64,000 nucleotides of DNA from SP5GCR1 sp965199685 (GTDB lineage: Bacteria; Pseudomonadota; Gammaproteobacteria; Poriferisulfidales; Oxydemutatoraceae). The notes beneath the pieces were generated by a model. That model had not been told where the DNA came from. It made no database searches and worked only from the letters and a program-made list of their open reading frames with translations. Both the position numbers and the translations under genes were made by a program. The stretch is taken from NCBI GenBank assembly GCA_965199685.1, contig OZ241323.1, positions 2,814,238-2,878,237 on the forward strand. The letters are read 5' to 3'. Below are positions 8,921 to 17,365 of the stretch, piece by piece. Positions within the stretch are counted from its first letter, which is position 1. Every line of letters starts with the position of its first letter.

Positions 8921-10048
8921 CTATTTCCTTTGAACGACGACAATTCTATTCGTCAGCGTCCCTGATTTATTGTTGCTAATTCCCCAGCAATTAGAAGTTT
9001 TAGTGAACTCTTGTTGGTTGATGAGCACCTCCACAAGATCAAAAGGCAAACCTGTTATTGATTTCAGCACTTCCTCATCCAATAGCACTTTCCCGTTGCG
9101 CACTTCTCCCACTTCAAAAGCGACATAGCCACAGGGCATCACAACTCGGGCAAACTCTACGAAGACTCGCCGCACAAACTCTCGCCACTTTTCTACGGTG
9201 CTATGGCAATCTATGCTCACTTTATCAGGGTCTATACCGGCGAACCAACATCGCAGCCAATTATCTTTTGCGTAGTCCACTATGTCTAGGAATGGCGGCG
9301 ATGTTACCACCAGTTTAACCTCGTCGGTTTTGATATAGTTCAAATCATCGGCATGGCAGCATCTTAATTTATGTTTGTCGCCGGCCGGCCGATACCCCGA
9401 CCTTAATAACGATATGCTTTTTCTCATCACGATGCTGAGTAAATCTTTGGGTTCTGGGGTGCGGTTATATTTTTTGTTTATCTGTGCCTGTTTCTCTAAG
9501 GAAACTGCCTGATTGGGTGGCATGGTTTTTACTGATAAAAATCCTGATGAATGTCCGCTGAGCCTATTCAATATAACCATCCGTATCCAATGGTCTGTGT
9601 TCGTCATCGTGTTGTTCATCTCTTTTTCTGCAAACCAATTTTTTATCGCTATTAAATGGCTCAATGTTTGAGGATGAAAAAAAGTTAGCAACTTGCGGTA
9701 TTCGTCAGGGATGTCTGCAACCTGTGGCATTGCCTTGAGTGTTTTTTCTAAATCGTATGAATTGGGTGGATTTAATCTGGGTGCGACAAGAATAGTAGAC
9801 AGTGGATTGATGTCGCTACCGTAAGCAATGCGCCTTACTAAAGATGCCTGCAATGCCGTTGTGCCTCTGCCCATAAAAGGATCGAGCACGATATCGCCGA
9901 CTGATGTATATCTATCTATAAAGTAAGACGGCAACTGAGGCTTGAAACACGCCCTATAACTGATTTCGTGAAGGCTGTGTCCTTGTCGTTGCTTTGCCGT
10001 CCAGAAACTCCCGACCTTATAATATTGTTTAGCTAATGTAAGGGACAT
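8921..10048 (-). CDS. Orphan DNA methyltransferase (N4-cytosine/N6-adenine type)
   Basis: 375 aa. The AdoMet-binding motif I, DPFMGRGTT, is at residues 56-64 and is followed by an acidic residue in SDINP (motif II-like). The catalytic motif IV is TSPPF at about residue 249, where TSPPY is commoner. The order is motif I, then about 185 residues, then motif IV. In the usual beta-class enzymes with DPFxGxGTT the order is reversed, so this looks circularly permuted. No restriction endonuclease gene lies beside it. It may be an epigenetic or phage-derived enzyme. A MITE-like element begins only 17 bp upstream of the start codon and could affect its promoter. Methyltransferase assignment is firm; target sequence and modified base are unknown. 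Confidence 0.85.
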   Translation of the reverse strand: MSLTLAKQYYKVGSFWTAKQRQGHSLHEISYRACFKPQLPSYFIDRYTSVGDIVLDPFMGRGTTALQASLVRRIAYGSDINPLSTILVAPRLNPPNSYDLEKTLKAMPQVADIPDEYRKLLTFFHPQTLSHLIAIKNWFAEKEMNNTMTNTDHWIRMVILNRLSGHSSGFLSVKTMPPNQAVSLEKQAQINKKYNRTPEPKDLLSIVMRKSISLLRSGYRPAGDKHKLRCCHADDLNYIKTDEVKLVVTSPPFLDIVDYAKDNWLRCWFAGIDPDKVSIDCHSTVEKWREFVRRVFVEFARVVMPCGYVAFEVGEVRNGKVLLDEEVLKSITGLPFDLVEVLINQQEFTKTSNCWGISNNKSGTLTNRIVVVQRK

Positions 10049-10065
10049 GAAACTATTGAGGTGTG

Positions 10066-10203
10066 GAGCTATTGAAAAAGTATCCTTGAACCGTAGGGGG
10101 TAATTGTCTAGTGCAGAACCACCACAACCACCCCGTCAGGCTTCGCCTGCCACCCCTCCAAAGGAGGGGAATGTACCAATGCAGACACTTTTTCAACAGT
10201 CCC
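10066..10203. mobile_element. MITE-like element, inverted copy
   Basis: Ends GAGCTATTGAAAAAGTA (10066-10082) and its imperfect inverted partner at 10187-10203 (CACTTTTTCAACAGTCCC type) bound the same interior as 7266-7405, in opposite orientation. It has CCCCTCC(AAA)GGAGGGG. Located between the methyltransferase start and further repeats. Confidence 0.75.
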
Positions 10204-10731
10204 ACATGCCCTCCCGAAACGCGACGCGCCTGTATAAATAAAATCGTACACCATCCAATTTATGGGAACCAAAACCAAGTGGCGCAAGCGGTTGCAGTTG
10301 TGCAGAACGGTACTTTAGGGAGGGCATGCTAGCCCTCCCCTACAATGGTTTTCATAAATTCAATGGCGCAAGCGGTTAGGTTCATGCAATGACGGTACTT
10401 TTTCAACAGCCTCATATTAGCCCTCCCCTACGGGTGGTTTATATGTGTGCTGTATCAACACACAATATCGTGCAAGTATCTGGTACATAATTTGCATCAT
10501 TATATAGTGCATAGTGGATATTGCATTTTGTAATGTACGAATTCAGCAATCAAGTTAAAATTCTGTAAAGTTAAGCCGATTGACCTACTGGCTCAATCGG
10601 CGGTTCTACCTATGTGATTTCCAGTTTTTTCACAAAACTGAGTGTCGCTGGTGCATCGGAAACCCATATTTACCTATAATGTGGTAAAATCATTTACCTT
10701 GCATCTTAAGTTATTGCAGGAGGAGCAATCT
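10204..10731. repeat. Repeat-rich gap and gspC leader
   Basis: A GGGAGGGC...GCCCTCCC palindrome lies at 10316-10343, an isolated MITE end (TACTTTTTCAACAGCC) at about 10390-10405 and an inverted family A hairpin at 10575-10601. From about 10610 the sequence is gspC leader, with a TATAAT hexamer at 10675-10680 but no convincing -35 box. No gene seen. Confidence 0.7.
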
Positions 10732-11610
10732 ATGAGTAGTTTCGTAATACCATCGTCGGGGTTGAGTTTGCCGACAGCAAGCATTAATAAGGTTTTGGCT
10801 CGTGTTATTGTGTGGATTTTGGTGCCGGTATGCACTTTTTTATTATCGGATATTTTCTGGAAAATCTATTATCCCGATACGATCTCGCTGGAGAAGAGCG
10901 GCGATATCAGCAAGCAGTTGGCAGTTCGCGGTCAAGCTGGTAATTCGTCGACATCGTGGGAGTGGTTTGAGCTACGTGAGCCGCCCAAGCCTAAGCCGGT
11001 TCAGGTTGCTCGCATCCAAGCCACGCTGGTCGGTATTGTAGGGTTGGGTGAGAGTGGCTCAGCCATGATTAATGTAGAAAACAAAGGTCCAAAACTTTAT
11101 GGAATCGGTGCCGAGATTAAGGAAGGCATATTTCTATCTCGCTTGGGACGCGACCATGTTATTTTGTTAAGAGGAGAGACTGAGGAAAAATTGGCATTCA
11201 AGAAAATGGATAATTTGTTCACCGACCCCCAGCCTGAACTGGCAACTCAAGAGACCCAAGCACCCGAAAGAATCGCATCCGTTGGAGAGGAAAGACGCAC
11301 GGATAATGTTGTTTCGGTAATTAAGGAAAATCCGCTTAAAATAGGGGAAATGGTTAAATTTGAAAAAGTTGATACGGGGCGCTATGGTGAAGGCATTAAG
11401 GTTGGATATGGGACGAATACTGAGTACGATTTATTAGCTAAACTCAACTTGAATCCGGGCGATATAGTTTTGGGGATTGCTCAAAAGCGGGTTACTGATA
11501 TTATGAGTGATCCGATGTCTTTCAGAAAGATACTAGATGAAAAACAAATTAGGATTCAGTATATGAGAGATGGAAAACTGGAGAGTGCCGTTGTTAGAAT
11601 GGATGAATAA
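10732..11610 (+). CDS. gspC: Type II secretion protein C
   Basis: 292 aa from the ATG at 10732, chosen because a strong AGGAGG sits 9 nt upstream; a longer in-frame start at 10642 lacks one. A short cytoplasmic N-terminus precedes a transmembrane helix at about residues 20-42. The periplasmic homology region follows (IQATLVGIVG...SAMINVENKGPKLYGIGAEI...LGRDHVILLRG), then a C-terminal PDZ-like domain (about 200-292, YDLLAKLNLNPGDIVLGI). GspC links the inner-membrane platform to the secretin GspD and takes part in substrate recruitment. It is first in the T2SS cluster and overlaps the start of gspD. Confidence 0.9.
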   Translation: MSSFVIPSSGLSLPTASINKVLARVIVWILVPVCTFLLSDIFWKIYYPDTISLEKSGDISKQLAVRGQAGNSSTSWEWFELREPPKPKPVQVARIQATLVGIVGLGESGSAMINVENKGPKLYGIGAEIKEGIFLSRLGRDHVILLRGETEEKLAFKKMDNLFTDPQPELATQETQAPERIASVGEERRTDNVVSVIKENPLKIGEMVKFEKVDTGRYGEGIKVGYGTNTEYDLLAKLNLNPGDIVLGIAQKRVTDIMSDPMSFRKILDEKQIRIQYMRDGKLESAVVRMDE

Positions 11611-13732
11611 ATTATTTGCGAGGCTATACAAAGCCACTCGTTTCTCCGGAGCAAGCGGCAGCGTATTATCTCCCCTTAAAAGGCCATACGCTATTATGTT
11701 GGGACTGGTGTTGATAGTCCCGTCTTTATCAACCGCAGCGACAATCAACTTCAGGGATGTTGAGATCAGACAGTTCATTGAAAGCATGTCCGAATTAACC
11801 GGGCGTAATTTTTTAATAGATTCTAGGGTCAGAGGCAAAACGACGATTATAGCCAACTCCGAAGTGCCAGACGATTCACTTTACGACATTATGTTGACGG
11901 TATTGGCGATGCAAGGGTTCAGAGCAGTGGACAGAGAAAACGGTTTGACGAGCATCTTACCTGCCAATCTCGCACCGCGCTATTCACCGTTGGATGTTGA
12001 AAGTACCCTGCAAACCGAAATCATACCCATCAGGCATTTAGATGTGGGTTCCGTTATTCCGATTATCCGACCGTTGATGACTGGTGAGGCGCAAGTCGTT
12101 CCCTTCAAACGTCTTAACTCGTTGATTGTCACTGAACTCAAAACCAACATAGAGCGTGTTAAACAAATCATCAAGGCGGTTGATCGAAAGTCCCTAGACG
12201 ATTATGAGATTATTGAACTTAAACATATTGGAGCCGACGATTTAGCCAGAATCATAGAAAAAGCCCGCAACCCTGCCGTCAAACAGTTGGCCAAAATCGT
12301 CACCGATAAAAAGAATGACCGCATTATCCTGACCGGCGAACCGCAGGATCGCCTACCGCTGCGCGTCCTAATCGCCGAACTGGATACACCTCCAACGACT
12401 TCGGATCAGCGCGGTGTAGTGCGCGTGATACCGTTGAATTACGCCAATGCCGATGACATGAAAAGCACACTCAAAGGCTTATTGACCAAGCAATTTTTGG
12501 AATTAGCCAGAGAAGGCGACATTATGGATGATAGGGACACACCACAAGCTGAACAAACCGACGACACAGAGGAAGAGGATAGAGAGGACGACGATAAAAA
12601 GGATGACGACGACGAAGATACTACACAAACTAGAAGGACTGAGACCTTAAAAGGCAGTGGTTATACCGTGCAAGCCGATCCCGACACCAATGTATTGATC
12701 GTTAGCGGAGCGGCTAATTTGGTGCAGGCGATTGCCGATGTGGTTGAACGGCTTGATGTGCCGCGACCGCAGGTGCTGATAGAAGCGATTATCGCCGAGT
12801 TATCCTTGAATCGTTCGGCAAATGTGAGCACTCGATTGAGCGGCAGCAAAGATGGTGCCGACTTGCCAGGAGGAGGAAGAAACCAAGGAAACAGAAATCC
12901 GGTAACTAGCTTACGTGGTTTGTTTGCCGCCTTCCAACTCACTACGGATAACCCGTCTTTCAACACTTTTGTAGGCGGACGGACGGACGGTCTCAACTTA
13001 GGTTTATTTATACAAGCACTCAATACAGATCGAAATACCAATATTCTTGCTACCCCGTCGGTGATGACATTAAACAACGAGAAAGCGACGATCAAAGTGG
13101 GCGAAGAGAGGAGCATTGACGCGGGTGCTGTGAGCGCAGAAGGTACTGTTCGACAAAACATAGAACGTTTGGATGTAGATACCGAACTAGAAGTGACACC
13201 CCAAATAACCAAAGGCGATGCAGTGAGTCTCAAAATAAAACAGAAGGTGAAGCGAGTCGCTAGCGGAGGGAACACTGCTCGTCCGGTTACTTCCGATAGA
13301 GAAATCCAAACCCATGTTGTTGTGGACGACGGCAAAATCGTGGTGTTAGGTGGTTTGGTTGAAGAACGGCGCGAGGATGCCAAAAATCGAGTTCCGTTAT
13401 TAAGCAACATACCAATTCTTGGTAGCCTATTCAAAGGGCGCGATAGTAATAACGACAAAACCAATCTGATGGTTTTCATTCGCCCGACTATTTTCCGAAC
13501 CACAGAAGAGGCATACCAAGATGCATCCAGCCGCTATGTGCAATTACGCTTGGAACAACTGGAACATCTAAAAAGAACCGACACCCTACTGGATGACGAG
13601 ACTGAAACAATGCTATTGCCTCCACTTAAAACAGACCGCAAAACTCCAACCACCAGAAAACGCCCCACATCATCGGCTACGCCTAGGTCTAGCCCTAGTT
13701 CCCGTTCTCGTACTTCCGACGGGCGCACTTAG
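11603..13732 (+). CDS. gspD: Type II secretion outer-membrane secretin
   Basis: 709 aa from the ATG at 11603, which overlaps the gspC stop (ATGAATAA) and would allow translational coupling; an ATG at 11570 is a possible longer start. A hydrophobic signal segment ends near LSTAATINF. N0 (INFRDVEIRQFIESMSELTGRNFLID) and three N1-N3 repeats follow, with a very acidic insertion (mostly Asp/Glu/Lys) at about residues 308-340, in the place where N3 loops vary. The secretin core ends with the VPLLSNIPILGSLFKGR lip. A Ser/Thr/Pro/Arg-rich tail of about 40 residues closes the protein. It forms the outer-membrane pore of the T2SS. Confidence 0.94.
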   Translation: MNKLFARLYKATRFSGASGSVLSPLKRPYAIMLGLVLIVPSLSTAATINFRDVEIRQFIESMSELTGRNFLIDSRVRGKTTIIANSEVPDDSLYDIMLTVLAMQGFRAVDRENGLTSILPANLAPRYSPLDVESTLQTEIIPIRHLDVGSVIPIIRPLMTGEAQVVPFKRLNSLIVTELKTNIERVKQIIKAVDRKSLDDYEIIELKHIGADDLARIIEKARNPAVKQLAKIVTDKKNDRIILTGEPQDRLPLRVLIAELDTPPTTSDQRGVVRVIPLNYANADDMKSTLKGLLTKQFLELAREGDIMDDRDTPQAEQTDDTEEEDREDDDKKDDDDEDTTQTRRTETLKGSGYTVQADPDTNVLIVSGAANLVQAIADVVERLDVPRPQVLIEAIIAELSLNRSANVSTRLSGSKDGADLPGGGRNQGNRNPVTSLRGLFAAFQLTTDNPSFNTFVGGRTDGLNLGLFIQALNTDRNTNILATPSVMTLNNEKATIKVGEERSIDAGAVSAEGTVRQNIERLDVDTELEVTPQITKGDAVSLKIKQKVKRVASGGNTARPVTSDREIQTHVVVDDGKIVVLGGLVEERREDAKNRVPLLSNIPILGSLFKGRDSNNDKTNLMVFIRPTIFRTTEEAYQDASSRYVQLRLEQLEHLKRTDTLLDDETETMLLPPLKTDRKTPTTRKRPTSSATPRSSPSSRSRTSDGRT

Positions 13733-13758
13733 GTCATCGCGATAGCACCCTATATATA

Positions 13759-15669
13759 ATGTACGAACGCTATTTCAATCTCAGCGAAAACCCATTTACG
13801 ATTGCGCCGAATCCTCGTTATTTCTATCTGAGCGAGCAACACCGCGAAGCACTTGCCCATCTGCAATATGGCTTGAACGAAAACGGCGGTTTTATATTAC
13901 TCACCGGCGAGGTCGGCACCGGCAAGACGACTGCGTGGCGGTGTTTGGTTGAGAACCTGCCGACTGATGTGGATCTTGCCATCGTGCTAAACCCACGCAT
14001 CAACGAAATAGAGTTGTTAGAGACGATATGCGACGAATTGGGCATCGTCTATGAGCAGAACAGTGGCATCAAACAACTGACCGACGTATTAAACCGCCAT
14101 CTATTAGAGACCTATGCTCGCCGTCGGCGCACCATAGTCATCGTTGAAGAAGCACAAAATCTCAATACCGAAGTGCTTGAACAACTGCGCCTATTGACTA
14201 ACTTGGAGACCAACGAAAGCAAGCTACTGCAAATTATTTTGATAGGGCAGCCTGAACTGCTGGAAAAACTATCAGACTCGCGACTGCGCCAATTACGCCA
14301 ACGCATCATCGCCCACTTTCACCTGAAACCTTTCAACCTGAAGGATGTGCGAGCCTATGTTCATCATCGCTTGTCGGTGGTGGGTGCGCCGTCGCGTCTA
14401 TTCTCCGACTCTGCGATACGCAAGTTGACCAAACTCAGTCAGGGTATTCCGCGTCTCATCAATCTGATATGCGACCGTGCATTGCTCGGATGTTTTTCCG
14501 AAGAGCGCGGTTATGTGGATACTCGCACGATTTCTCGTGCAGCGCACGAGGTATTCGGCACACACCGATTCTCAAAACGACAAAACTCATTGTCTGTTGC
14601 TATGCCTAATTCTCAACAAACTGATAAACGCAGGAACTACGCGCGCCCTGTCGCTTGGTTTGCGACAGCAGCAACGATAGCTGCCGTTGCTGTTGCAGTT
14701 AATATGGCACCACCTCATTTGCCGATTTTGTTTAACAACAACGACCTGTCCGGCAAGATGGTCACGCACACTTTGGATTTGGCAGAGACAAACGATGCCG
14801 AAATTGCCGATAGCGATGCAGGAGTGTCCGATAGCGATGTAGGAGTGTTCGATAGCGATGCCGATGCAGGATTGGATTACTTAAACACTCTAACGCAAGA
14901 AGACACAAGCAGTACTGAAATTGCCGACAGCGATAGTGATGCAGGAATGGATTATATATCTGCCCTAACACACCAAAACACAAGCGAGCCTGATGTCATG
15001 CTAAACGTAATACCACAAAAGATTGAGCCCGCCGTCGTGCTTTGGCAAAATCGTTTAGCAGAGGCATCGCGCAAGCAAGACCCGCACCGCACACTGTTTA
15101 ACCTTTGGGGTGTTGAATTGCCGGAAGTGCTGGAGCAATCACCGTGTGAGTATGCTTTGAGCCATCAACTGGACTGCTGGCATCGTCGTGGTGGCATCGA
15201 CAGTATCAAACGCGTAAACCGTCCGGTACTGCTCAAAATGATCTCAACTGAAGGACAACTTTTTTATTCGGTGCTGAAAACCATAGACAAGTCTAATCGC
15301 CTGCGTCTCGTTGCGGCGGATCAGACCGTTGATATCACCGAAGACAAACTGGAGAATGTATGGACGGGTGAATACACCTTATTGTGGAAGCGACCCGAAA
15401 ACTACCGAGATACGATTTACCCCGGCGACACTAATCAAACGGTGGGTTGGCTGAGCGAACAGCTGGCAAGCCTGACCGATTACAATCCGCCGATAAAAGA
15501 ATCTTTGTCTTACGACTACGATATGGAAAACCGCATCAGGCTATTACAGAAACGCTGCGGAATTTTTGTTGACGGCTTGGTTGGCAGGGAGACATTGATA
15601 AAAATTAATACTTTGACTGGGAAGCCGCCCAAATTACAACAAGGCGAAGGCTGTTCGGGAGTTAGCTAA
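13759..15669 (+). CDS. gspA: ExeA/GspA-like AAA ATPase with peptidoglycan-binding domain
   Basis: 636 aa. The N-terminus (YFNLSENPFTIAPNPRYFYLS) and Walker A GEVGTGKT (residues 50-57), with a Walker B-like IVIVEEAQ near 130, mark the ExeA-type ATPase. A transmembrane helix follows at about 295-315. The periplasmic linker has degenerate acidic repeats of the DSDAG/DSDVG type (about 345-415). The C-terminal part has a peptidase C39-like/ExeA region and ends with a peptidoglycan-binding fold (IRLLQKRCGIFVDGLVGRET). In Aeromonas ExeAB is known to remodel or bind peptidoglycan so the secretin can assemble. It abuts gspB without a gap, as in known exeAB operons. Confidence 0.9.
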   Translation: MYERYFNLSENPFTIAPNPRYFYLSEQHREALAHLQYGLNENGGFILLTGEVGTGKTTAWRCLVENLPTDVDLAIVLNPRINEIELLETICDELGIVYEQNSGIKQLTDVLNRHLLETYARRRRTIVIVEEAQNLNTEVLEQLRLLTNLETNESKLLQIILIGQPELLEKLSDSRLRQLRQRIIAHFHLKPFNLKDVRAYVHHRLSVVGAPSRLFSDSAIRKLTKLSQGIPRLINLICDRALLGCFSEERGYVDTRTISRAAHEVFGTHRFSKRQNSLSVAMPNSQQTDKRRNYARPVAWFATAATIAAVAVAVNMAPPHLPILFNNNDLSGKMVTHTLDLAETNDAEIADSDAGVSDSDVGVFDSDADAGLDYLNTLTQEDTSSTEIADSDSDAGMDYISALTHQNTSEPDVMLNVIPQKIEPAVVLWQNRLAEASRKQDPHRTLFNLWGVELPEVLEQSPCEYALSHQLDCWHRRGGIDSIKRVNRPVLLKMISTEGQLFYSVLKTIDKSNRLRLVAADQTVDITEDKLENVWTGEYTLLWKRPENYRDTIYPGDTNQTVGWLSEQLASLTDYNPPIKESLSYDYDMENRIRLLQKRCGIFVDGLVGRETLIKINTLTGKPPKLQQGEGCSGVS

Positions 15670-16437
15670 ATGTCTTTCATTTTATCGGCACTCAAAAAAG
15701 TAGAAAACAAGCGCAATCTAGGTTCGGTGCCAGAACTGTCATCTATACAGGTGCAGAGTTTTGACAATTTGGACAGCCGCCGGAACCGTCTCGGCACCGT
15801 GTTAGCAGCCGTCGGCATCGTTTCAGTGGCAGTTTTTGCGGCACTCTGGTTTTATAAACCACTAACCGAACAAGGTACTGCCGAGCAGAAGGTGCAATCA
15901 GTTGTGATTAAGACCCCAGTGATTGACGGTGCGATATCGCAACCGCCAGGGGTACAAACACCGCCACCAACGCAAACAAGTGTTGTTCCCGCCGTTGTGG
16001 TGTCGCCCAATGGCATGCCTTCCGTCGCGCCTTATGTTACTCCCAATAACCCTTCACCCACTTACTACCCTCCTCAACCACAAACTCCCAATAGTAATGT
16101 TGCTGCCCAATCGCCGACCTATATACCACCAGTATCGCCGCAGCTATATCAAAACCCTGTTGACGCACCCAAGTGGGAGCCAATGCCAGTAGGTATCGTC
16201 AATTATGAAGACCTACCTAGTGGGCTAAGGCAACGCATCCCCAATATCAAATTATCTGCGCATATCCATTCGGATCTACGCCCGCAAGCACGCAAAGTCA
16301 TTATTAATGGTGTTGCACTGCGCGAAAGACAAAGACTCAGCGACGATCTCTCGGTTCACCAAATCAATTCCGACGGTGTCATAATGGATTACCAAGGCAC
16401 CCTCTTTCTACTCAGCAAGACCAACATATTCAACTAA
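15670..16437 (+). CDS. gspB: Type II secretion assembly protein GspB/ExeB
   Basis: 255 aa, starting directly after the gspA stop. The N-terminus MSFILSALKKVENKR is the conserved GspB opening. A single transmembrane helix at about 40-58 leads into a long Pro/Gln/Thr-rich periplasmic linker (about 75-170). The C-terminal T2SSB-type domain (LPSGLRQRIPNIKLSAHIHSD, then VIINGVALRERQ) spans about 175-255. It partners with GspA to place the secretin in the envelope. After it comes a 377-bp repeat-filled gap, so gspC-D-A-B may be its own transcript. Confidence 0.9.
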   Translation: MSFILSALKKVENKRNLGSVPELSSIQVQSFDNLDSRRNRLGTVLAAVGIVSVAVFAALWFYKPLTEQGTAEQKVQSVVIKTPVIDGAISQPPGVQTPPPTQTSVVPAVVVSPNGMPSVAPYVTPNNPSPTYYPPQPQTPNSNVAAQSPTYIPPVSPQLYQNPVDAPKWEPMPVGIVNYEDLPSGLRQRIPNIKLSAHIHSDLRPQARKVIINGVALRERQRLSDDLSVHQINSDGVIMDYQGTLFLLSKTNIFN

Positions 16438-16814
16438 ACCTCTACCATTCCCCTCCTGTGGAGAGCGAAGCCTGACGAGGTGGTTGCCGCGCATCTGTAC
16501 AAACCCAACCGCTTGCGCCATATAATTTACGCAAACGGTAGGGGCGGATTTGCATATCCGCCCTAAAGTTGAGTCCTCGCACAAATCTACCCGCTCCGCG
16601 CCATCAAATCATGGTTACCATAAATAAAATGGATGAATGTATAAATCGTGCAAGTACGTTGCGTTAGGGCGGATAATTGAAATGCCGATTGAACTACTGT
16701 CTCAATCAGCGGCTTTATTCTGCCCCTATGGCATATGAAATACTTTTTCAACAGCCCCAAATAAGTTATACTTGAAGTCGTGAGATGAGATTTTTAATTA
16801 AAGAGTACTAAACA
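16438..16814. repeat. Repeat-rich gap inside the T2SS cluster
   Basis: It holds a shortened CCCCTCC repeat (about 16448-16487), a GGGGCGGAT...ATCCGCCCC palindrome at 16538-16565, an imperfect inverted family A hairpin at 16684-16710, and a MITE right end at about 16734-16757 that includes ATGAAATACTTTTTCAACAG. No gene. Confidence 0.8.
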
Positions 16815-17045
16815 ATGTCCGAAATAGCTTTATATGAATCATTAAGAAAGATAGACGGCGTTTCCCCTGAGGAAGCAAAAGAAGCAGCCGACAGCGTAGC
16901 AAGTGCAAAAGAAGTAGCCACTAAAGCTGATTTGGCAAACTTAAAAGCAGAGATATTTAAGCAGTTGTATGTAGTTACCGGAATAATAATAGCCGGTGTT
17001 AGTTTACTAAACGCAATTGTTGCTTTAGCGATAAAGTATCTATGA
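16815..17045 (+). CDS. Small coiled-coil membrane protein, DUF1640-like (copy 1)
   Basis: 76 aa. An amphipathic N-terminus (MSEIALYESLRKIDGVSPEE) is followed by a helix with the phrase ATKADLANLKAEI, and a C-terminal transmembrane segment (about 51-74). The KADL...LKAEI coiled coil plus C-terminal anchor resembles small bacterial DUF1640/CCDC90-like proteins. It is a clear paralogue of the next gene: both open M(S/T)EIALYE(S/A)L(R/K)KI and share the ATKAD motif. Position between gspB and gspE suggests a link to the secretion machine, but no such role is known to me. Confidence 0.75.
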   Translation: MSEIALYESLRKIDGVSPEEAKEAADSVASAKEVATKADLANLKAEIFKQLYVVTGIIIAGVSLLNAIVALAIKYL

Positions 17046-17095
17046 GAAACCACCCATAGGAGCAGAATAGAGTCGCCGATTGAAGAGGAACCATT

Positions 17096-17365
17096 ATGAC
17101 TGAGATAGCCCTTTACGAAGCCCTAAAGAAAATTCCTGCCTTATCCGATAGTGAGGCTAAGGAAGCCGTAGCTGATATTGCAAATGCAAAGGATGTAGCG
17201 ACTAAGGCGGATGTAGCTATGCTTAAAGGTGAGATAGCGAAGATAGAGACGGAGCTTAAGTACATGCGGTGGGTGTTAGGTCTAATCTTCGTTATGAATG
17301 TCGCTATATTGATAAAATTGTTTTTTTTAGTTTCTATTTTAGAGTTCAAAACTTTGACTAATTAA
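17096..17365 (+). CDS. Small coiled-coil membrane protein, DUF1640-like (copy 2)
   Basis: 89 aa, paralogue of the preceding gene, with the ATKADVAMLKGEIAKIETELKY coiled coil and a transmembrane segment at about 60-80. Unlike copy 1, it has a short tail after the membrane segment. Its TAA stop overlaps the gspE start (TAATG), so the two genes are probably translationally coupled. This makes a shared function with GspE more likely than chance adjacency. Function unknown. Confidence 0.75.
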   Translation: MTEIALYEALKKIPALSDSEAKEAVADIANAKDVATKADVAMLKGEIAKIETELKYMRWVLGLIFVMNVAILIKLFFLVSILEFKTLTN

